Shown: in pieces, positions 1-6,064 of the stretch | Layout: the number at the start of each line of letters is the position of its first letter | Numbering within the stretch: the first letter of the stretch is position 1 | NCBI GenBank assembly: GCA_040900105.1 | Contig: JBBDZP010000043.1 | Span: 1 to 19,819, forward strand | Direction of reading: 5' to 3' | DNA length: 19,819 bases | Origin: JACPDD01 sp040900105 | GTDB taxonomy: Bacteria; Patescibacteriota; Microgenomatia; Levybacterales; UBA12049 | Position numbers and translations under genes: made by a program | The notes under the pieces: model-generated | The model's input: only the letters and a program-made list of their open reading frames with translations | Database searches by the model: none | Told to the model about the DNA's origin: nothing

Positions 1-504
1 AACATTCTGATATTCCCCAACCGTTCCACCCAATTCAATTAGAACAATCTCTGCTTTTCTTTTTTTGACAACATTGTCTATTCTTTTAATTATCTCATCG
101 GTTACGTGCGGAATTGCCTCAACGTCTTCGCCGTTATATTCAAATCTTCTTTCTTTATCAATTACGGTTTTATATATCTTTCCAATTGTTACAAAGCTAT
201 CCGCACCCATATCTTCACCAAGAAATTTCTCGTAGGAACCAATGTCCATGTCCCCTTCCGTTCCGTCTTCGCAAAGAAATGGATCGCCATGCTCGATTGG
301 GTTAATAGTGCCCGCGTCTATATTTAAATAGTTCTCAAATTTTATTGGAGCAACTTTATATCCTGCTTGTTTTAGAAGAAGTCCTATTGATGCCGAGGTT
401 GTGCCTTTTCCGATTCCGGAGATGACTCCGCCGGAGACAAAAATGTACTTTGTCCGTTTGCTCGTACTGAGCTTGCCGAATGTATTAGATTTTGTACGGG
501 GCAC
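1..504 (-). CDS. pyrG: CTP synthase, N-terminal part (runs off left edge)
   Basis: This gene encodes the ammonia-ligase (synthetase) domain of CTP synthase, which makes CTP from UTP, ATP and glutamine in the cytoplasm. The 168 visible residues carry the family's P-loop-like start KYIFVSGGVISGIGKGTTSA, then KFENYLNIDAGTINPIEHGD, the DGTEGDMDIGSYEKF stretch and ELGGTVGEYQN. The C-terminal half, including the glutamine amidotransferase domain, lies outside the window. The FENYLN/NIDAGT version departs from the usual DPY(I/L)N/VDPGT wording but keeps the acidic residues. I chose GTG at 504 because the reading frame holds about 18 residues before the conserved core and a TTGACC-17-TAATAT promoter ends 5 bases upstream; an in-frame TTG lies 15 bases further out. 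The first 136 bases of the gene are repeated perfectly at 4299-4434. The identification is secure; the start is less certain. Confidence 0.93.
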   Translation of the reverse strand, partial: MPRTKSNTFGKLSTSKRTKYIFVSGGVISGIGKGTTSASIGLLLKQAGYKVAPIKFENYLNIDAGTINPIEHGDPFLCEDGTEGDMDIGSYEKFLGEDMGADSFVTIGKIYKTVIDKERRFEYNGEDVEAIPHVTDEIIKRIDNVVKKRKAEIVLIELGGTVGEYQNV

Positions 505-515
505 GATTAATATTA
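369..515. repeat. 147-bp direct repeat, copy 1 (pyrG 5' end)
   Basis: This stretch is identical base for base to 4299-4445, an offset of 3930. After one mismatch at 516/4446 eight more bases match, giving 156 bp with a single difference. It covers the first 45 codons of pyrG plus the -10 region. Both copies have the same orientation. On the far side of copy 1 the pyrG frame continues, whereas copy 2 is cut off after 45 codons. The two copies bracket the four-gene operon. Confidence 0.97.
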
Positions 516-538
516 ACAAATCAAGGAAAAAAGGTCAA
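510..538 (-). promoter_or_regulatory. pyrG promoter, copy 1
   Basis: On the minus strand a -35 TTGACC (533-538) and a -10 TAATAT (510-515) are separated by 17 bases. The -10 ends 5 bases before the GTG start, which predicts a leaderless or nearly leaderless mRNA. The same two boxes recur at the same spacing in the second repeat copy (4440-4468), although the bases between them differ. This is a pattern call from consensus only. Confidence 0.6.
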
Positions 539-572
539 TGGGAGAAAAATTAAGCATAGTTATATTTCAAGT

Positions 573-1490
573 TTACTTTTTCAGAGCATGAAGTGTTAAA
601 TAAATTTTTTTACCTATTGAATCAATCCTGTCAAGGTCACTTATGCTAATATTTATCTTCTTTCTTATTCCTTTTCCAATTGTTACATGAGCTCCTAAAA
701 CGCTGAGTTCGTTTGCTCCCAAAACGTTGAGTATTTCAATTAATGAATTCCTTGGGTTTCGAACGGGGTCGTGATGAAATTCCATTATAATCTCATTTAC
801 TTGTTTAAGCTTTCCCGAATCCGCTAACTCACGAATGACGTCACCTTCTGATCCTTCGATATCTATCTTTAATAAGTCAACTTCTTCCCCTTCGCCTATC
901 AAATCTGAGAGTCTTATTTTTGGCACAGAGACAGTATACTCATTAGGAAACACTCGCGTACCCGTACTATCTACATAATCTTGAGTATGCCATCCACTTC
1001 TTGGTGTATGCAAGTGAAGAGTAGCGCTTTCATTAGCATCTCCTGCTACAGCGGCATTAATTATTTGTACGTTTTTGATTCTTCTGCGATCCAAGTTTTC
1101 CCGCATAACACTAGTAGTTGCTGGATTTGCTTCTACAACTGTAATTTGTGCATCAGGCGCTTTGGACTTCCAGAACAGCACCGAAAATATTCCAGGGTCA
1201 CCGCCTAAATCGATAATCCTTGGGGATTTTGACTTTGGTTCCCAATTTTTATATTCGCCTCTTAAAAAAACCTCCGCGAATATGTATCCTATCTCTACAA
1301 GCCTCTGGCCATAGACAAGAACTGGAGAAATTCTTCTATAGTCATTTTTATCGAGAATCTCTTCCATTTGTGATAAGTCTTCCTGTGCCGTACGTCTCAA
1401 CACCCATGCGATTTCCTTTGGAAGACTCGCCCTTCGTCCTGTCTTTTCAAAAGCATTAATTGATCTTGAAATTTCTCGAAGATTTGCCAT
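573..1490 (-). CDS. FkbM-family SAM-dependent methyltransferase
   Basis: A 305-residue protein of the FkbM methyltransferase family, which usually methylates hydroxyl groups on sugars, lipids or polyketides. The Rossmann core starts at about residue 92 with DLGGDPGIF (motif I, SAM loop), followed by VVEANP (118-123, acidic residue binding the ribose of SAM) and DLLKIDIEGSEGDV (205-218), the family signature. The first 85 residues are an extra helical, charged extension with no recognised domain. It is the last gene of the operon, starting 5 bases after the EEP gene stop, with GGAGG 10 bases upstream of ATG as ribosome binding site. There is no signal peptide or membrane segment, so it should act in the cytoplasm. 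The substrate cannot be read from sequence; the neighbours suggest a phosphate-containing lipid, glycan or nucleotide. Confidence 0.88.
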   Translation of the reverse strand: MANLREISRSINAFEKTGRRASLPKEIAWVLRRTAQEDLSQMEEILDKNDYRRISPVLVYGQRLVEIGYIFAEVFLRGEYKNWEPKSKSPRIIDLGGDPGIFSVLFWKSKAPDAQITVVEANPATTSVMRENLDRRRIKNVQIINAAVAGDANESATLHLHTPRSGWHTQDYVDSTGTRVFPNEYTVSVPKIRLSDLIGEGEEVDLLKIDIEGSEGDVIRELADSGKLKQVNEIIMEFHHDPVRNPRNSLIEILNVLGANELSVLGAHVTIGKGIRKKINISISDLDRIDSIGKKIYLTLHALKK

Positions 1491-1495
1491 TTCTC

Positions 1496-2326
1496 TTAAA
1501 CCTCCAGATAGACTATAATAGGATTGTGATCAGAACCATTTAGGAGCAGCTTGTCGCATCTTAAACATTTGATATTCTTTATCCAAATATAATCAAGCTT
1601 TCTTCTTACATGAACTCTCATATTTTTTATCAAGAACGTTAGAAATCTACTTCCTTTTTCAAAATAAATGTCGTTTAAATCAGCCGTCCAACCGCTCTTT
1701 CTTGAGGCATCTATAAAGTTATTACCTAAAATATTTTTTTGCATTTTTGCCTCTTTTCCTTTTTTGAGCAAATCAAAACTATTAAAGTCACCGCAGATTA
1801 TTTCTTTACTAAATTTATTTTTTCGCAAAATATTCATCAAATATAAAAGCTGTTTTCTTCTATTCATCAGTCCTCCATTTTGATCAAGGTGGAGGTTAGT
1901 TATTCTGATTTCAGCTTCGTTAAGCTTAAACTGTCCTATGATTACTCTTCGCTGAAACGGTGCAGTTGTACCTCCAGCGAACCATGAGAAAATTTTTTCG
2001 TGAATGCCCAACCTATTATATATAGGTAAAAATTCTTTCTGCTCTTTTTTTAGCGTAAGAACATTTGTATTCCAGATGATACAGTTGCCCATTCCTAATA
2101 TTGTTTTTTTAGTACCAAGATTACAAACCGCTCTCCAATTACTTCCCAGCTCATTTAAAAGAAGTTCAATAACTGAAACCTTGCCAGTTTTATTAATCAC
2201 TTCTTGCAGGCAAAATAAATTAACCCCCATACCCACCATACTTAAGATGTTATCTTTTACCTCTTCGAGATGAAGAGAAAATTGAAGGTTATACGTAGCA
2301 ACTACTAGCTTATTTCTGTTCCTCAT
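1496..2326 (-). CDS. Endonuclease/exonuclease/phosphatase (EEP) superfamily protein
   Basis: A 276-residue metal-dependent phosphodiesterase of the EEP (DNase I/sphingomyelinase/Mg2+ phosphatase) fold. All hallmarks are present: TYNLQF (N13), LQEV (metal ligand E42), NCIIWN (81-86), TNLHLD (H146, D148), GDFNSFD (D180, N182), RKLDYIW (D245) and the terminal SDHNPI (D266, H267). It should therefore be catalytically intact. The substrate may be nucleic acid, phospholipid headgroup or another phosphodiester. It starts 4 bases after the PHP gene stop, with a G-rich AGGGAGG-like ribosome site about 9-12 bases upstream. In E. coli an EEP protein (YbhP) is encoded beside the PLD-type cardiolipin synthase ClsB, a known precedent for pairing these folds. 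The gene looks more AT-rich and Lys/Asn-rich than its operon partners, which may mean a different origin. Confidence 0.88.
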   Translation of the reverse strand: MRNRNKLVVATYNLQFSLHLEEVKDNILSMVGMGVNLFCLQEVINKTGKVSVIELLLNELGSNWRAVCNLGTKKTILGMGNCIIWNTNVLTLKKEQKEFLPIYNRLGIHEKIFSWFAGGTTAPFQRRVIIGQFKLNEAEIRITNLHLDQNGGLMNRRKQLLYLMNILRKNKFSKEIICGDFNSFDLLKKGKEAKMQKNILGNNFIDASRKSGWTADLNDIYFEKGSRFLTFLIKNMRVHVRRKLDYIWIKNIKCLRCDKLLLNGSDHNPIIVYLEV

Positions 2327-2330
2327 TTCA

Positions 2331-3143
2331 TTATTCCACCCTCCCTACTAAATGGCTCCTTATAATCGAGCACGCCATACCCACAGATTCTAGTATATCT
2401 TCACTAAAAGATGTAATAGCAACCATAGGAGTCGTAGCTCTAGATATTATAGCCTCCAAAACACTTTCATGACCATAGGCGCTAACACCGTAACCTATCC
2501 TTTTCGTATGCGCATCACTATTTCCAATTAACGCTCCTAGCTTTGGATTCAGAAGGTTTGCTGTTACAAAGTCTTTAAGACTTTGACCTTCCTCTCGAAA
2601 AAACAGCCCTACCCTATCAAGCCTATTCATTCTCGCGCCGCTCGCATTAAACACTTCAATACCATCGATGTGAAGCTCTTGATCATTGCAGTCAATAATT
2701 TCTTGAAGAAGCTTTAATGGGACAGAAGAGGCTCGTTTTAAATTCGGATGGGCTACTATTATAAGTCCTTTTCTTCTGTGGATATCTTGTATGGTATCTT
2801 CCAGTGGTAAATGAGGCTCTATCTCTCCTTCCACGTTAAGTGCCAACACGTGGCCATCCCTAGAGGAAACTTCAATTCCCCTTATAACCTCGAGAGATAA
2901 ATTTTTTTGAACTGCATAGTCTATAGCGATATCGGAGGACTTGTGGGTATTGTGATCTGTAATCGCGATAGCGCTCAAACCAGTGAGCATAGCAAGATCT
3001 ACTACTCTCTCCGGAGGCAAACTACCATCAGTCCAATTCGTATGCAAATGTAAGTCTGCTTTTTTATAAGCATTTACTTGTCCATAGCCACCTTCATCAA
3101 AACCAGAAAAATATATAGGTCTATACTCTCTACGCTCTAGCAT
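2331..3143 (-). CDS. PHP-domain metallo-phosphoesterase
   Basis: A 270-residue PHP (polymerase and histidinol phosphatase) protein that should hydrolyse phosphoesters with a cluster of divalent metals. Visible motifs are DLHLHTNWTDGS (H32, H34, D39), ITDHN (D63, H64), RGIEVSS (E91), H98, VAHPN (H132), EVFNA (163-167) and GNSDAH (D210, H212), so the metal site looks complete. The order and size fit the stand-alone PHP hydrolases related to YciV/RNase AM rather than DnaE or PolX domains. The frame stays open to a GTG at 3185 that would overlap the PLD gene by 28 bases. I prefer ATG at 3143, which lies 14 bases after the PLD stop and has AAGGA just upstream. Substrate unknown: nucleotide, oligonucleotide or phosphorylated sugar/lipid are all possible. 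Confidence 0.88.
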   Translation of the reverse strand: MLERREYRPIYFSGFDEGGYGQVNAYKKADLHLHTNWTDGSLPPERVVDLAMLTGLSAIAITDHNTHKSSDIAIDYAVQKNLSLEVIRGIEVSSRDGHVLALNVEGEIEPHLPLEDTIQDIHRRKGLIIVAHPNLKRASSVPLKLLQEIIDCNDQELHIDGIEVFNASGARMNRLDRVGLFFREEGQSLKDFVTANLLNPKLGALIGNSDAHTKRIGYGVSAYGHESVLEAIISRATTPMVAITSFSEDILESVGMACSIIRSHLVGRVE

Positions 3144-3157
3144 AATCCTTAATTTTA

Positions 3158-4237
3158 TTAGTGTGTATCCACAATTCGTTCGCACAATGCATTTAATTGC
3201 GCTAATATTTCAGGCTGGGTAGTAAGCAATGAAATCTCCTCAGTTCCTAGATTTATGAATAATTTGTCAAAATTGTGTGAACCTACAATTGCTGTATGAT
3301 CACCAAGTAATAAAGCTTTTGCATGAATAATACCAGGATACCTCTTGATTTCAAATACTGGCTTAACTTGGCCAGCATTATGTACCATCTGTGATATTCT
3401 TGGCGTTAGACCTAACTGATTTTCGTCGGACGTAATCACCTCAACGCTAACACCCCTTTTTACTGCCTTGTTTAATATCTTTCTTAAGTCTCCCGAAGGT
3501 AAAAACGGTGACACTAAAGTTACTCTTTTACCTTCTTTTTCAATTTTATCATATGCATGAGTCATTATAATAGACTGACCTCTCTTTCCGCTGTCTACTA
3601 GTAATGTGTTACGTGCGTCACAGACGTAGGACGCGTCCGAAACAGGAGATCCTCGGAAGGATTCATCAAAAATAAGTGAAAGCTTGTTTACCAAGCTGGT
3701 GTTATTTGTCTTAAGCATAAAATCAACCCTCTGTGCATCTAAGGGAGCCAAATTTACTCCCCCAATATACGCTACATCATCAATTACTGTAATTTTTTTA
3801 TGATCTCTTCCCAACACTACGCTAAAGGGAACGCGGCTAATAAATCCATTTGGGATATTAGTCTCTGACACTAAACAATTTTGTCTTAACAATCCTAAAA
3901 GTTTTTTTTGTTCATCGCGAACAAATCTTCTATGCCACCTATCCGTTCTTCTTAATAGAGGAAGCTGATTAAATGTGTTATCTGTAACATAGTCTGAATA
4001 TGCATCGTAAACTATTCTCACATCTACTCCCCTATTTCTTGCATCAATAAGATGTCTAGCCAACAAATTACTGAAGTGGCTAGATTCTAAAGCCATCGTT
4101 TGAATCCATACTCTATCTCTCGCTATTTGGACCCCTTTCAATTGGTCAGTTAGGAAATCAACAGTTTCAAGAATATTATAGGATTTATGTGCTCTATTGC
4201 TTGATTCTACTGAATTACCAAAACTTACCTTCTCCAT
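3158..4237 (-). CDS. Phospholipase D-fold protein (cardiolipin synthase/PLD-nuclease like)
   Basis: A 359-residue protein with two HKD half-sites, the active site of the PLD superfamily (cardiolipin synthases, phospholipases D, Nuc-type nucleases). Motif 1 is H146-x-K148-x4-D153 followed by AYIGGVN. Motif 2 is H305-x-K307 followed by AIVGSHNFD (S320, N322). In motif 2 the aspartate is one position late: G312 sits where D is usual and D313 follows. No N-terminal transmembrane helices or signal peptide are seen, so it resembles the soluble ClsB type more than ClsA. It is the first gene of the operon. A perfect TATAAT lies 7 bases before ATG, so the mRNA may be leaderless. Lipid phosphatidyl transfer is the family's commoner role in bacteria; nuclease activity cannot be excluded. 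Confidence 0.88.
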   Translation of the reverse strand: MEKVSFGNSVESSNRAHKSYNILETVDFLTDQLKGVQIARDRVWIQTMALESSHFSNLLARHLIDARNRGVDVRIVYDAYSDYVTDNTFNQLPLLRRTDRWHRRFVRDEQKKLLGLLRQNCLVSETNIPNGFISRVPFSVVLGRDHKKITVIDDVAYIGGVNLAPLDAQRVDFMLKTNNTSLVNKLSLIFDESFRGSPVSDASYVCDARNTLLVDSGKRGQSIIMTHAYDKIEKEGKRVTLVSPFLPSGDLRKILNKAVKRGVSVEVITSDENQLGLTPRISQMVHNAGQVKPVFEIKRYPGIIHAKALLLGDHTAIVGSHNFDKLFINLGTEEISLLTTQPEILAQLNALCERIVDTH

Positions 4238-4244
4238 TTTTGCT

Positions 4245-4250
4245 ATTATA
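4245..4250 (-). promoter_or_regulatory. -10 box of the four-gene operon
   Basis: A perfect TATAAT on the minus strand ends 7 bases before the ATG of the PLD-fold gene. No good -35 is seen at 16-18 bases. Position and sequence suggest that transcription starts at or next to the start codon. Confidence 0.5.
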
Positions 4251-4281
4251 CATCAAGATATAGGGTAAAATTAGAGTAGGT

Positions 4282-4434
4282 CTAATTAATGTCTGAAGGT
4301 TTTAGAAGAAGTCCTATTGATGCCGAGGTTGTGCCTTTTCCGATTCCGGAGATGACTCCGCCGGAGACAAAAATGTACTTTGTCCGTTTGCTCGTACTGA
4401 GCTTGCCGAATGTATTAGATTTTGTACGGGGCAC
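4282..4434 (-). pseudogene. Truncated pyrG 5' fragment
   Basis: GTG at 4434 opens the same frame as pyrG and gives 45 codons identical to the real gene, through the P-loop segment ISGIGKGTTSASIGLLLK. Five unrelated codons and TAG follow. The remaining synthetase and amidotransferase parts are missing, so the product cannot be active. The fragment lies directly upstream of the PLD-PHP-EEP-FkbM operon in the same orientation and keeps a promoter-like TTGACG-17-TAATAT. It marks one end of the duplicated or inserted segment. Confidence 0.9.
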
Positions 4435-4445
4435 GATTAATATTA
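4299..4445. repeat. 147-bp direct repeat, copy 2
   Basis: Identical to 369-515. Identity stops sharply on the low-coordinate side at 4299, where pyrG codon 46 would begin. On the high-coordinate side it fades: 516-550 and 4446-4480 still align in register with scattered matches, including the -35 box. The 3930-bp offset equals one repeat plus the operon segment. Confidence 0.97.
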
Positions 4446-4468
4446 TCAAATCAAAACAATCCCGTCAA
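4440..4468 (-). promoter_or_regulatory. pyrG-type promoter, copy 2
   Basis: TTGACG (4463-4468), a 17-base spacer and TAATAT (4440-4445) on the minus strand, ending 5 bases before the GTG of the pyrG fragment. If active, it would read through the fragment into the four-gene operon, in addition to that operon's own TATAAT. Consensus match only. Confidence 0.5.
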
Positions 4469-4488
4469 TATGGGAAATATAGAAATTT

Positions 4489-4930
4489 TTATTTTAGGGT
4501 TTGAGAGGAAAGAATTTCGGAAAAGCTTCTTCTAGCTGGTTTTAGAGCGTCTACACCCGGCGTAAATTTACCCCTACCACTAAAGAGGTACATATCTGCA
4601 CCTAGAACAACTCCGTTGGCGGAGACAGTCGTAACAGTCGCTCTTACTCCGATTTTGCGACCCTTTCTTCTTGCGATATCAACAATTCTCAATACCTCAG
4701 AAGAGCCGTTATCTCCGTCAGATGTAATATATAGAACGTCTGAAATTAAAAGTTACGCCGCCGTGGTCAAACTCATGAGATACAACAGGCAATCCATCAA
4801 GTTCAAAGTGCTGCGAAACACCTTCTTCTAAAGCTCTCTGAAAATTTGCTATTCTTCTCTTCTGTCGTACGGAGACTTCAGGGGAGGGAACTTGCGGTTC
4901 AGTTTGTCGTATTACCTCAGGACTTCCCAT
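4489..4930 (-). pseudogene. Hypothetical protein gene with apparent frameshift
   Basis: Two minus-strand frames adjoin end to end. ATG at 4930 gives about 63 residues (start MGSPEVIRQTEPQVPSPEV, middle LPVVSHEFDHGGVTFNF) before leaving the useful frame. The next frame carries DVLYITSDGDNGSSEVL and then RIVDIARRKGRKIGVRATVT up to the stop at 4489. Removing one base near 4742-4746 joins them into about 147 residues (HGGVTFNF-DVLYITSDG). I do not recognise the family. The second half reads like an alternating strand-helix fold with GADMYLFSGRGK near its end. No separate good start exists for the second part, so a broken single gene is more likely than two small ones. A sequencing or assembly indel could also explain it. 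Confidence 0.5.
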
Positions 4931-4943
4931 AAAAATCCAATAT

Positions 4944-5288
4944 ATGATAAATTCTCTGCTCTGTCAACCGGCAAATTTGAAGCTAAAATCGCATCTTAGG
5001 CTTGTCCCGCACGAAAGGCAAGGAAGAGTTTTTGGGTTTGCTCAAAGTATCGAACAGGCGGCATCACCATTAACGGCATTTCTTATTGGCCCAATTGCCC
5101 AATTTGTGTTTATTCCTTTTACGACAACTGGAAGAGGCGTTGATTTGACAGGAAGCTGGTTTGGAGTTGGAGCTGGAAGAGGAATAGCGCTTGTATTTAT
5201 TGCAGCCGGAATTATAGGACTAATTGTAACGCTAATTGCCATGCGTTCTAAGTCCTACAAACTCCTCTCCCAAAGATACCAAAAATAG
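4944..5288 (+). pseudogene. C-terminal remnant of an MFS exporter
   Basis: The 114-residue frame contains VPHERQGRVFGFAQSIEQAA, then an alternation of hydrophobic segments (AFLIGPIAQFVFIPF, GIALVFIAAGIIGLIVTLIAM) and the end RSKSYKLLSQRYQK. This matches the last two or three helices of MFS exporters of the EntS/MFS_3 type, usually 400-430 residues. The P-x-x-x-QGRVF loop is the family landmark before those helices. Homology starts at about 4990; the first ~16 residues look unrelated, so this is a deletion stub rather than a working transporter. Its ORF begins only 14 bases from the divergent broken gene at 4930, which supports a rearrangement junction here. Confidence 0.75.
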
Positions 5289-5290
5289 GT

Positions 5291-5344
5291 GCTTGGAGCG
5301 GGTAGCCGTACTTCGCTCGAACCTACATGGTTACATCACCCCAG
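5291..5344 (-). repeat. Degenerate tRNA-like repeat, copy A
   Basis: Read on the minus strand this ends in GGTTCGAG followed by TACGGCTACCCGCTCCA, resembling the T-arm and 3' acceptor end of a tRNA, but the acceptor stem does not pair. It aligns with 6870-6932 through GGAGC-x-GG-x-TA-x-CCG-x-ACT-x-x-GCTCGAACC (plus strand) and again in the last ~12 bases, with a short deletion where copy B has its hairpin. It is probably a remnant or dispersed element, not a functional tRNA. Confidence 0.45.
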
Positions 5345-5430
5345 AATTAGAAATAATAACGCTTGTACATCACTTGAAAATAGACAGCTTCAAACAGCTA
5401 CATAAGGTCAAATAGGATGAAAGTTGTCTT

Positions 5431-5703
5431 CTATTTTCTATATACTTCATCATGTGTGCCTAAATCTACAAAGTAAGCTATGTCTTCATTTAACACCACG
5501 TAAACCATTCTTAGTCCTTTACTAATTGAAATACTCCATCTGTTAGTAAGATTACCTGTTAATTTATGGATTCTTAATGAAGGGTGTTTTGGATTTGATT
5601 CAAATAACTTAATCTGTTTTTCAATCCTTATGAATAGTTTCTTATCTTTTTTGTAGAGGTGAGTAAGCTTTTGTTGAACTAAAGGTGAAAATTTAACCTT
5701 CAT
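5431..5703 (-). CDS. RelE/ParE-family toxin
   Basis: A 90-residue protein of the RelE/ParE/YafQ superfamily, typically a ribosome-dependent mRNA endonuclease. The N-terminal helices (VQQKLTHLYKKDKKLFIRIEKQI) are followed by SLRIHKLTGNLTNRWSIS, the strands LRMVYVV and DIAYFVDLG, and the end THDEVYRK, which gives conserved basic/His/Tyr positions (R65, H84, Y88). Length and strand order fit the family. It overlaps the 3' end of the upstream antitoxin gene by 11 bases, the usual type II arrangement, and so should be translationally coupled and co-transcribed from the promoter at 5963-5991. It may act on mRNA (RelE) or DNA gyrase (ParE); the sequence fits RelE/YafQ somewhat better. Confidence 0.85.
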   Translation of the reverse strand: MKVKFSPLVQQKLTHLYKKDKKLFIRIEKQIKLFESNPKHPSLRIHKLTGNLTNRWSISISKGLRMVYVVLNEDIAYFVDLGTHDEVYRK

Positions 5704-5953
5704 TTAGAGTTCGAAAAAAATCAGACGCATCAATTGCTTTATTCATTTGCTTTAAAGCCTCCTGAGTATTCTTTTCTACTTGTTCAGAAGCTTGGAATAT
5801 GGGGTAATCTTCGTTTTCCACCTCTTTGAGGATTAAATGTTTAACGAATTGAGTTACAGGAACTCCAAGTCTGGCAGCTTTTGACTCCAAAAGGTCACCT
5901 AACTGCTCAGAAAGGCTGATTTTTAGTTGAATTTGTGAAGGTTGAATATTCAT
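5693..5953 (-). CDS. Ribbon-helix-helix-type antitoxin
   Basis: An 86-residue protein. Residues 6-48 (a short strand QIQLKISLSEQL, then helices ending TQFVKHLILKEV) match the ribbon-helix-helix DNA-binding layout. The acidic C-terminal tail (EQVEKNTQEALKQMNKAIDA and DFFRTLNEG) would wrap the toxin. It is first in the pair, with the toxin gene overlapping its end. Its promoter is close to consensus, and a direct repeat TACCTA/TACCTA overlaps the -10, a reasonable operator for autorepression by this protein. ATG at 5953 is chosen because the -10 ends 9 bases upstream and no longer frame is better supported. Confidence 0.82.
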   Translation of the reverse strand: MNIQPSQIQLKISLSEQLGDLLESKAARLGVPVTQFVKHLILKEVENEDYPIFQASEQVEKNTQEALKQMNKAIDASDFFRTLNEG

Positions 5954-5955
5954 AG

Positions 5956-5991
5956 TACCTATATACTACCTAAAAAACACCTGTTTGTCAA
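5956..5991 (-). promoter_or_regulatory. Antitoxin-toxin promoter with TACCTA direct-repeat operator
   Basis: On the minus strand TTGACA (5986-5991), a 17-base spacer and TAGTAT (5963-5968) form a near-consensus promoter. On the plus strand TACCTA occurs at 5956-5961 and 5967-5972, 11 bases apart, flanking and overlapping the -10. Ribbon-helix-helix dimers commonly bind short direct repeats about one helical turn apart. The -10 ends 9 bases before ATG, so the leader would be only a few bases long. Confidence 0.65.
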
Positions 5992-6013
5992 GATAAAGAG
6001 AGGATGCTATACT
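5985..6013 (+). promoter_or_regulatory. Promoter of the membrane-anchored protein gene
   Basis: TTGTCA (5985-5990), 17 bases, TATACT (6008-6013). Its -35 lies on the same bases as the -35 of the divergent antitoxin promoter, so the two promoters share and compete for one site. Transcription would start near 6020, 45 bases before the annotated start. A 10-codon ORF (6025-6057) ends with TAG just before a GGAG and the ATG at 6065. Confidence 0.6.
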
Positions 6014-6064
6014 TAAACCACCGAATGATTCCTGTAGTGAAAGTACCTTATCATTAGGGAGCGA

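Noticed and set aside
106..327. Plus-strand ORFs opposite pyrG
   Set aside because: Shadow frames of the conserved pyrG coding sequence, with no start signal or recognisable motif.
369..4445. Composite transposon with the 147-bp repeats as insertion sequences
   Set aside because: The repeats are pyrG coding sequence, have no terminal inverted repeats and encode no transposase.
4289..4504. Plus-strand ORF of 71 codons over the repeat copy
   Set aside because: It is the antisense of the pyrG fragment; the minus-strand reading has clear CTP synthase motifs.
5291..5344. Functional tRNA gene
   Set aside because: Only T-loop-like and 3'-end-like pieces are present; acceptor and D stems do not pair.
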